Shown: positions 55,971 through 64,000 of the stretch, piece by piece
How the letters are laid out: each line of letters begins with the position of its first letter
Numbering within the stretch: position 1 is the stretch's first letter
DNA from: Tragulus kanchil
Taxonomy: Eukaryota > Chordata > Mammalia > Artiodactyla > Tragulidae
Assembly (NCBI GenBank): GCA_022376925.1
Contig: JAIOJX010000002.1
Location: 132,504,831-132,568,830, forward strand
Length of the DNA stretch: 64,000 nucleotides
Direction: 5' to 3'
Notes under the pieces: model-generated
Seen by the model: the letters and a program-made list of their open reading frames with translations, nothing else
The model's database searches: none
Told to the model about the DNA's origin: nothing
Program-made: the position numbers and the translations under genes

Positions 55971-56620
55971 AGTGTGTTCAGCTATGTCAGACTGTTTGTG
56001 ACCCCATGGCCTGCAGCCCACCAGGCCTCCTTGTCCCTCACCATCTCCTGGAGTTTGCCCAAGTTCATGGCCCTTTTATCAATGATGCCACAGTGTGAAA
56101 GCATCAGTTCCTCAGTGCTCTACCTTCCTTGTCCAGCTCTCACAACTGTACATGACTATTGGAAAGATCCTGAAGCAGGGGGCCTCCTTAATCAAGATTC
56201 AAATTCCTGATTCACAGAAACCGTGAGCTAAGCTAAGTTTTTCTTTGGCTAAACCCCTTAAGCATACTTGTTCAGTCACTCAGTCATGTTCGACTCCTCA
56301 CGACCCCATGGGCTGCAGCCCACCAGGCTTCCCTGTCCTTCACCATCTCCCAGAGCTTGCTCAAACTCATGTCTATTGAGTTGGTGATGCCATCCAACCC
56401 TCTCATCCTCTATTGCCCCTTCTCCTCCTGTCCTCAATCTTTCCCAGACTCAGAGTCTTTTCCAATGAGTTGGCTGTTTGCATCAGGTGGCCAAAGTATT
56501 GGAGTTTCAGCATCAGTCCTTCCAATGAATATTCAGGGTTGATTTCCTTTAGGATGGACTGGTTTGATTTCCCTGCAGTCTAAGAGACTCCCAAGAGTCT
56601 TCTCCAGCATCAAGCACAGT
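55971..56620 (-). mobile_element. Two BovB 3' fragments, minus strand
   Basis: About 55971-56175 and 56268-56620 both carry BovB words (gaccccatgg, ccaccaggcttccctgtccttcaccatctcc, ttttccaatgagttggct), in the same orientation. Confidence 0.8.
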
Positions 56621-57600
56621 AATCTAAACAGTATTGCTGAATTCAATGGGGAGACCAAAGTGGAACTTGCATTGCACATCTCACAGCAGATAACCAGCAG
56701 GCATTTTTCTGCATCTTCAGCCCACTCAGCATTGGGGGATTCACTGTCTTGCTCTCCCTTGATATCACTCCTCAACTTGGCAGTGCCTAGCTTCATTGAC
56801 TATTGTTTTCCTTCAGGTTTTCAATTCTTTCTCTATTTTGTAGAGGATTTTAGTGCGTACTAAATTCTACTCCCAAACTTGTTGATAGACTCCCCCAGGT
56901 TTCCAGCAGAACAATGTCCTCTCTGTCAACATAGCCCACCTTTCTCAGGAAGCTGTGTGGGTTATGGATCTAGAAAATACCTGTTACATAGGTCTCTCAT
57001 CATTTTTTGGCATATGTTGCTATTCAAGAGCTTAAAGCTATTGAAAAATGCACAAACAAAATTTCCTTCTAACACAGAAAATGCCCTCATGACACTGTTT
57101 GAGTCAAGTTCTCATGTGGCATGTGAAGGAGAAGTACATGCTGCTGGAGAAAAGCCTTTTAAATACTATGCTTTTTAACATTTCAGCTAGTATGTTAGAC
57201 AAGATGATTGCAACAGAAATACAGCTAGTAACATTGTTGGAAAAATACCTGTTAGAAAAGAATTCCAGAACACAGTTTTCTTTGAATGGAGATAGTTTTT
57301 GAGGCTAAGGCTGTGAAATTGTTACAGGGAAACTCTAGAGATGCTGCAGAAATCCTGTTTTGCAGATTTTGATTTGGTTGGTTCATGTAGGCAGACCCTG
57401 GGTGAGCTAAGACCTTGCTAAATACCTAACACATACCTGGGCAAGAAAGATATATGTAGGTGTTCACATCAAGGTTTTAAACGTATGATCCAATAAGTTG
57501 GCAAAATGCAGAGAAGTAATAGTAGTCATGATTAAAAAAAGACACAGGAGCAAACTTCAGGAGCAAACTATTAAAAAAAAAATACAGGAGAAAATGACCA
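56621..57600. other. Intergenic sequence, nothing recognised
   Basis: No exon, RNA gene or nameable repeat was seen. Confidence 0.4.
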
Positions 57601-57755
57601 TTTCTGACATTTTAAAGTGTGAGACATCAACAACTCTCACCTGGATCCCTGGAAGAATTTCCTGGCTTTTCTTTGTGCCTCAGACCTCTTCAGGGTCTAT
57701 TTTCAACACAACAATCAGAATGATCCTCTGGAAAAGTAAGTCAGAGCATTGCTCA

Positions 57756-58600
57756 TACTAGTGAAAAAGTGGAAACAACCAAATGTCCACCAACTGATGA
57801 AAGGATAAAAGAAGAATTTTATACAAAGGAATGGAGTACTGCTACAGTCTATAATCTGGATAAACCTAGAAAACATTAGGTTAATTGATTTCTTAGTCAG
57901 TCACAAATGGCTGCCTATGGTATCAGCCCATTTATACAACATGTCTGGATCCATGTCTAGAGACGGAAAGTAGATTAGTTTGTGGACACAGTGGGAAAAG
58001 AAGAATGTGGGGTGAATTGAGAGAGTGGCATGGAAACATGTGAAACAGGTAGCCAGTGGGAATTTGCTGTATGATGCAGGGGGGTCAAACCCAGTGGGCG
58101 CTCTGTGACAATCTAGAGGGGTGGGATGGGGTGGGAGGTGGGAAGGAGGTTCAAGAAGGAGGGTACATATGTATGCCTATGGCTGGTTCACCTTGATGTA
58201 TGGCAGAAACCAATACGATATTGTAAAGTGATTATCCCTCAATTAAAAATAAATAAATGAAAATGAAAGTAGGTTGGTGATGGCCAGGATTTGTGGGGAG
58301 TGACACTAATGGGTACAGGGTCTCTTTGGGGTGATGAGAATGTTCTGAAATTGATTGTGGCGACAATCACTCAACTCTGTGAATGTACTAAAAAGCCATT
58401 GACTTGTACACTGGAGATGAGCGGATTGTACAGTGTATGAATTATACCTCAATGACAGGTGCTGAAAACAGAAGACTTGTATGAAAAACTTGAATTTTTG
58501 AGAGTCCTTGATCAGCCGGGCCCTGTCAGAGTAAAAATACATTCAGCTTGACAACTGTACATTGAAGAATAAACAATTCTCAACACCTAGCCATACACTG
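57756..58600 (+). mobile_element. L1 3' segments inserted in L2
   Basis: 57760-58262 has aaccaaatgtccaccaactgatgaa, ggaatttgctgtatgatgcagg and ends caattaaaaataaataaatg. 58263-58470 (caactctgtgaatgtactaaaaagccattgacttgtacac) is a second, older L1 3' piece. Confidence 0.75.
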
Positions 58601-58713
58601 TAGCCTTTCCAAAGGTAGAGAGCCTGATGAGGTTAGAGATGGATGTTGTTTCAGGGATGTATGAAAAAAAGAGTGAGTTGGATCATGTCATTCCTCTGGT
58701 CAAAACCTTCCAA

Positions 58714-60911
58714 TGTTTCTCCACGTAAGTAAGAACTGAAGTTCTTACATTTGTCTATAAGGCACGGCACCGTCTCCCACCCCTGACTTGTCTGAACTCC
58801 CCCACTCTTTGTCCTGCCACTTCAGTTTCCTCCTGGTGCCTCCAGTCCCTCCAGTGCCTCAGGACTTCGTGCTGCCTACTCTCCTGCCTGGAGCAGGGAT
58901 ACGGCACTGCTCCATGCTTGTTTAGTGGCGTTTTTCAGGTCTTTGCTCAAATGTCATTGCTTGGTGCTCTCCCTAACCAGCTCATGTAAAAGCACACTGC
59001 TGGACTTCCCTGGTGGTACAGTAGATCATAATCTGCCTGCCAATGAATGGGACATGGGTTCAGTCCCTGGTCTGGGAAGATGCCACATGCCTCGGTGTGA
59101 CTAAGCCCATGTGCCATAACCATGGAAGCCTATGTGCCTAGAGCCTGTGCTCTGAAACAGGAGAAGCCTGAGCACTGCAACTAGAGAGAGCCCACGCACA
59201 GTAACGAAGACCCAGTGCAGTCAAAAATAAAATAAAAAAGCACACTCCTGCACACATTTTCAGTGTCTCTTTCCTGCTTTATTTTTCTTGGAGAACATCT
59301 GACTTATCACATGTTTACTTGTATTTGGTTTGGTGTCTTTCTTCCCATCCCCATTTCAGAATCTAAGCTCTATGAGGCAGGGATTTATTTTTTAAATTTA
59401 TTTATTACTCCCTGCAGCATGCAGGATCTTAGTTCCCTGTTCATAGGAAGATAACATCTGGTAAAGAGTCACTAACATTCTACAAAGAATACCGGGAGAT
59501 GCCATATAAGCTGCTGAATTGATTCAAGCGCTCTTTGAAAATTGTAGTCTCTTAAGGATAACTTGCACATATAAAGGCAAGCATCCGCTTGTACGTACAA
59601 TTTCCCCTTATTTTTCACTCTACCTCTCAGGCAATTACCTGGAGAATCATTAGATGCCACTTAAGAAGTGAATCTTTGCTGTTCTTCTCTCAGGAAGAAT
59701 TGTCCCTGTGAGAGGCAACTAAATTCCAAATCAGCACCTACAACTGAGTGGTTGCACTGTGGGCCTGGAAAGACATTTCTCAAAAGGAGAAACACAAATG
59801 AGCAACAGGCCCTTGTGTTTCTCCACGTAAGTAAGAACTGAAGTTCTTACATTTGTCTATAAGGCACGGCACCGTCTCCCACCCCTGACTTGTCTGAACT
59901 CCCCCACTCTTTGTCCTGCCACTTCAGTTTCCTCCTGGTGCCTCCAGTCCCTCCAGTGCCTCAGGACTTCGTGCTGCCTACTCTCCTGCCTGGAGCAGGG
60001 ATACGGCACTGCTCCATGCTTGTTTAGTGGCGTTTTTCAGCTCTTTGCTCAAATGTCATTGCTTGGTGCTCTCCCTAACCAGCTCATGTAAAAGCACACT
60101 GCTGGACTTCCCTGGTGGTACAGTAGATCATAATCTGCCTGCCAATGAATGGGACACGGGTTCAGTCCCTGGTCTGGGAAGATGCCACATGCCTCGGTGT
60201 GACTAAGCCCATGTGCCATAACCATGGAAGCCTATGTGCCTAGAGCCTGTGCTCTGAAACAGGAGAAGCCTGAGCACTGCAACTAGAGAGAGCCCACGCA
60301 CAGTAACGAAGACCCAGTGCAGTCAAAAATAAAATAAAAAAGCACACTCCTGCACACATTTTCAGTGTCTCTTTCCTGCTTTATTTTTCTTGGAGAACAT
60401 CTGACTTATCACATGTTTACTTGTATTTGGTTTGGTGTCTTTCTTCCCATCCCCATTTCAGAATCTAAGCTCTATGAGGCAGGGATTTATTTTTTAAATT
60501 TATTTATTACTCCCTGCAGCATGCAGGATCTTAGTTCCCTGTTCATAGGAAGATAACATCTGGTAAAGAGTCACTAACATTCTACAAAGAATACCGGGAG
60601 ATGCCATATAAGCTGCTGAATTGATTCAAGCGCTCTTTGAAAATTGTAGTCTCTTAAGGATAACTTGCACATATAAAGGCAAGCATCCGCTTGTACGTAC
60701 AATTTCCCCTTATTTTTCACTCTACCTCTCAGGCAATTACCTGGAGAATCATTAGATGCCACTTAAGAAGTGAATCTTTGCTGTTCTTCTCTCAGGAAGA
60801 ATTGTCCCTGTGAGAGGCAACTAAATTCCAAATCAGCACCTACAACTGAGTGGTTGCACTGTGGGCCTGGAAAGACATTTCTCAAAAGGAGAAACACAAA
60901 TGAGCAACAGG
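58714..60911. repeat. Direct duplication D16 (1.10 kb x 2)
   Basis: Copy 1 is 58714-59815 and copy 2 is 59816 to about 60911, at a constant offset of 1102. Visible differences are a few substitutions (gggacatggg/gggacacggg, caggtc/cagctc). The last bases of copy 1 (cccttg) differ from copy 2 (tacatg). The unit is L2 with an inserted SINE. Confidence 0.93.
58999..59235 (+). mobile_element. ART2-like SINE (copy at 60101-60337)
   Basis: Starts ctggacttccctggtggtac, followed by a diverged tRNA-like body and aactagagagagccc. The word aaaagcacact at 58988-58998 and 59236-59246 is its target-site duplication. The second copy belongs to D16. Confidence 0.8.
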
Positions 60912-61865
60912 TACATGAGAAGGTGCTCAACAGCACACCAATCATCAGGGCGGTGCAAATCAAAGCTACAGTGAGGGCTTCCCTGGTGGTCCAGTGGGTA
61001 GAGAGTCCACCTTGCAATGCAAGGGGCACTGGTTCGATTCCTGGCCTGGGAAGATTCCACATGTGGAGGAATAGCTGGGCCAGTGTGTCCAATTATAAGC
61101 TAGCACTCTGGAGCTCATACGCCCAGAGCCAGTGCTCTACAGCGAGAGAGGCCACTGTGATGGGAGGCCCACACATGCCAGAAAGAATAAGATTGATGAA
61201 AAAGAAATGATGACTTACAGGCATCAAAGAGCGCAAAATTCTAAAAGAAAAAAACAAAAAGCTACAATGAAGTACCAACTTACCCCTGTTGGAATGGCTA
61301 TTATCAAAATAGATGAGATAACAAGTGGAGGTGAGAAAAGGGAGTGCTAGTTCCCTGTTGGTGGGAATGGAAACAGATTCAGCCCCTGTGGAAAACTGTA
61401 TGGGTGTTCCTCAAGAAACTAAAAATAAAATGAGCATATGATTCAACAATCCCACTTCTGGAAATGAAATCCCGAAGAGATCAGCATTCTCATGTTAGCT
61501 GCAGTGTTATTTGCAAGAGCCAGGATATGGAAAGAAGCTAAGTGCGCATTGGTGGATGGATGATAAAGAAAATAGAGTATATACATGCAATGGAATATTT
61601 TTCAATTAAAAAAATAAGGGAATTCTTCTGTTTGATGAACCCAGACGATGTTATGCTAAGTGAAATAAACCAGACACAGAAAGACAATGTATGATCTCAC
61701 ATATATGGAATCTAAAAATGTTGAACTTGTAGAGCCAGAGAGCAGAAACATGGGCCTGGGGAGAGAGGAAAATGGGGAGGTGTTTGTCAAAGGGTCCAAA
61801 GCTTCAGTCCTGAGATGAGTAAGTCCTGAGGATGTAATGTACAGTAAAGTGGCTGCAGTTAGTAA
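60912..61865 (+). mobile_element. L1 LINE 3' part with inserted CHR SINE
   Basis: Reads acatgagaaggtgctcaacagcacacc, gttggaatggctattatcaaaatagatgag, ccctgttggtgggaatgg and gttatgctaagtgaaataaaccagacacag. ORF2 is not open. Confidence 0.82.
60974..61258 (+). mobile_element. CHR-type SINE inserted in L1
   Basis: Starts gggcttccctggtggtccagtggg. The L1 word aagctacagtgag before and aagctacaatgaag after mark a target-site duplication with one mismatch. Confidence 0.85.
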
Positions 61866-61876
61866 TATTGTATTAT

Positions 61877-62096
61877 GTGCTGGGTGCTAAGTCGCTTCAG
61901 TTGTGTCTGACTCGTTGTGACCCTATTGACTGCCAGGTTCTTCTGTCCATGGGATTTCCCAGGCTAGAATACTGGCAAGGGTTGCCATGCCCTCCTCCAG
62001 GGCATCTTCCCAACCCAGGGATGGAATCTGCATCTCTTGTCTCTTACGTCTGTGACACTGGCAGGTGTGTTACCAGTAGTGCCACGTGGGAAGACC
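61877..62096 (-). mobile_element. Bov-tA SINE, minus strand (copy at 62962-63181)
   Basis: Reads ctaagtcgcttcagttgtgtctgactcg ... cttcccaacccagggatgg. Flanked by perfect 13-base repeats aatattgtattat at 61864-61876 and 62097-62109. The second copy belongs to D17. Confidence 0.85.
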
Positions 62097-62388
62097 AATA
62101 TTGTATTATATGCTTGGAGTTTACTGAGAGTAGACCTTGAGTGTTTTCACTGCAAAAAAGAATATTACATGAGGAGCTGGCTATGTTAAGTAGCTTGTTT
62201 GTGGTAACTATTTCATAGTGTATACATCTACCAAAACATCATGTTTTACACCCTATGTACTTACAACTTTTGTCATTTATTTGTATATCCTAATAAAGTA
62301 TTTTATTAAAAAGAAGAAAAAATGTTTTACAAAAAAAGGAAAAAAAAAAGAGTGACTGACCAATCCACGTCCTGGGACTTCTACTTTG

Positions 62389-62476
62389 TTTTTTTTGTTG
62401 TTTGTTTGTTTGTTTTTTTGTTTTTGTTTTGTTTTATTTGTTTGTTTTGTTTTTTTCTTTTTTTGGGGGGGGGGAC
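62389..62476. repeat. T/GTTT-rich low-complexity tract (copy at 63472-63558)
   Basis: Imperfect (GTTT)n followed by a run of about ten G. The G-run differs by one base between the two copies. Confidence 0.85.
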
Positions 62477-62581
62477 TTCTACTTTGAAACCCTGCTGGTT
62501 TTCTGTATCAATGGCATCTTAATTTTAATTTTATTTATTTATTAAAACTTGATGACTCATAATTTTATTTCTTTTTTTTTT

Positions 62582-62664
62582 TTTTTTACACCAAAAACAT
62601 TTTTATTGGGGTATAGCCAATTGACAATATTGTGATAGTTTCAGGTGAACAGGGAAGGGGTTTG
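62582..62664 (-). mobile_element. L1 3' end, minus strand, cut off at D17 junction
   Basis: Reads acatttttattggggtatagccaattgacaatattgtg. The same sequence at 63665 continues to about 63880, so this copy is truncated by the junction. Confidence 0.75.
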
Positions 62665-63664
62665 ATAACCAAAAAACTAGGGATGTATAGGGGCATAATT
62701 TTTTGGAATTCTTCTGTTTGATGAACCCAGACGATGTTATGCTAAGTGAAATAAACCAGACACAGAAAGACAATGTATGATCTCACATATATGGAATCTA
62801 AAAATGTTGAACTTGTAGAGCCAGAGAGTAGAAACATGGGCCTGGGGAGAGAGGAAAATGGGAGGTGTTTGTCAAAGGGTCCAAAGCTTCAGTCCTGAGA
62901 TGAGTAAGTCCTGAGGATGTAATGTACAGTAAAGTGGCTGCAGTTAGTAATATTGTATTATGTGCTGGGTGCTAAGTCGCTTCAGTTGTGTCTGACTCGT
63001 TGTGACCCTATTGACTGCCAGGTTCTTCTGTCCATGGGATTTCCCAGGCTAGAATACTGGCAAGGGTTGCCATGCCCTCCTCCAGGGCATCTTCCCAACC
63101 CAGGGATGGAATCTGCATCTCTTGTCTCTTACGTCTGTGACACTGGCAGGTGTGTTACCAGTAGTGCCACGTGGGAAGACCAATATTGTATTATATGCTT
63201 GGAGTTTACTGAGAGTAGACCTTGAGTGTTTTCACTGCAAAAAAGAATATTACATGAGGAGCTGGCTATGTTAAGTAGCTTGTTTGTGGTAACTATTTCA
63301 TAGTGTATACATCTACCAAAACATCATGTTTTACACCCTATGTACTTACAACTTTTGTCATTTATTTGTATATCCTAATAAAGTATTTTATTAAAAAGAA
63401 GAAAAAATGTTTTACAAAAAAAGGAAAAAAAAAAAGAGTGACTGACCAATCCACGTCCTGGGACTTCTACTTTGTTTTTTTTGTTGTTTGTTTGTTTGTT
63501 TTTTTGTTTTTGTTTTGTTTTATTTGTTTGTTTTGTTTTTTCTTTTTTTGGGGGGGGGACTTCTACTTTGAAACCCTGCTGGTTTTCTGTATCAATGGCA
63601 TCTTAATTTTAATTTTATTTATTTATTAAAACTTGATGACTCATAATTTTCTTTCTTTTTTTTT

Positions 63665-63885
63665 TTTTTTTACACCAAAAACATTTTTATTGGGGTATAG
63701 CCAATTGACAATATTGTGATAGTTTCAGGTGAACAGGGAAGGGGTTTGGCCATATATCTACATGTATCCATCCTCCCCCAAACTCCCCTCTCATACAGGC
63801 TGGTACCTAACATTGGGCAGAGTTTCCTGTGGTATACAGCAGGTCCTTATTGGTTTCCGTTTCAAGTATAACAGGGTGTGTTGAC
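63665..63885 (-). mobile_element. L1 3' region, minus strand
   Basis: Reads tattggggtatagccaattgac, tctacatgtatccatcctcccccaaactcccctctc and gtggtatacagcaggtccttattgg, a reversed L1 3' end of ruminant type. Sequence after 63885 to the end is unrecognised. Confidence 0.75.
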
Positions 63886-64000
63886 AGCATCTTCATGTAT
63901 ATGGGCTGTGTCTCCTGATCAGAGAAGCCTCAGACAGAGCTCTAGAACATAACAATCTATTTATTTAAAATCCTCCAGCAGCCTCCAAGGTGAATTCCCC

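Larger units (their letters stand above)
57605..59420 (+). mobile_element. L2 LINE 3' region, interrupted by L1 and a SINE
   Basis: 57605-57755 (acaacaatcagaatgatcctctggaaaagtaagtcagagcattgc) and 58670-59000 (tcatgtcattcctctggtcaaaacc, caggtctttgctcaaatgtcattgc) are successive pieces of one L2. It resumes at 59250-59385 (ctttcctgctttatttttcttgg, aatctaagctctatgaggcaggg). Confidence 0.72.
61619..63748. repeat. Direct duplication D17 (about 1.09 kb x 2)
   Basis: Copy 1 is 61619-62704 and copy 2 is 62705 to about 63748. The last 40 bases of copy 1 (from 62665) match neither copy 2 nor the following sequence. The unit holds L1, a Bov-tA SINE with clear target-site duplication and a T/GTTT-rich tract. 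Confidence 0.92.

Noticed and set aside
40514..64000. Exons of a downstream neighbour gene
   Set aside because: I looked for conserved coding segments with matching splice sites and found none that I could support.

Overview
The window is nuclear DNA of a ruminant, most likely a bovid. It is full of BovB (RTE) LINE pieces, Bov-tA/Bov-A SINEs, ART2-like SINEs and CHR-type tRNA-derived SINEs, with older mammalian L1, L2, MIR, MER5-like, Tigger1 and LTR copies beneath. The sequence does not fix the species.

Only one protein-coding gene is supported: the 3' third of OTOA (otoancorin) on the plus strand. Eight coding exons (A to H here, names local to this window) run from 8461 to the stop codon at 39342-39344. 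They have correct splice sites and matching phases, and encode 372 residues ending in a hydrophobic GPI-anchor-type tail. Exons upstream of A lie outside the window. I see no exon of another gene in 1-8460 or 40514-64000.

The dominant structural feature is unusual. Seventeen head-to-tail direct duplications, each with a unit of about 1.05-1.18 kb, are scattered from 2.5 kb to 63.7 kb. By my count they add about 18.6 kb, roughly 29% of the window. Copies are almost identical over old, diverged repeats. They differ mainly by homopolymer or short indels and by garbled bases at the junction (the 3' tail of copy 1 and the 5' head of copy 2). The simplest reading is an assembly artefact: contigs with about 1.1 kb of overlapping, low-quality ends were placed end to end instead of being merged. 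Three of the duplications duplicate real content: OTOA exons E and F, the last OTOA exon, and parts of one Tigger1 transposon. Including both E/F copies in a transcript would give a premature stop.

Layout: 1-2.9 kb, BovB, MER5-like and SINE sequence. 2.9-8.3 kb, one Tigger1 DNA transposon stretched by two duplications and three SINE insertions. 8.4-40.5 kb, OTOA exons in repeat-rich introns. 40.5-49 kb, 3' flank with duplicated blocks, MIR and L2. 48.8-50.6 kb, an old MaLR-like LTR interrupted by a solo LTR, then a second LTR. 51-64 kb, SINE, BovB, L1 and L2 sequence and four more duplications, with no recognised gene. No CRISPR array, functional tRNA, rRNA or other structural RNA gene was found; all tRNA-like sequence belongs to SINEs.
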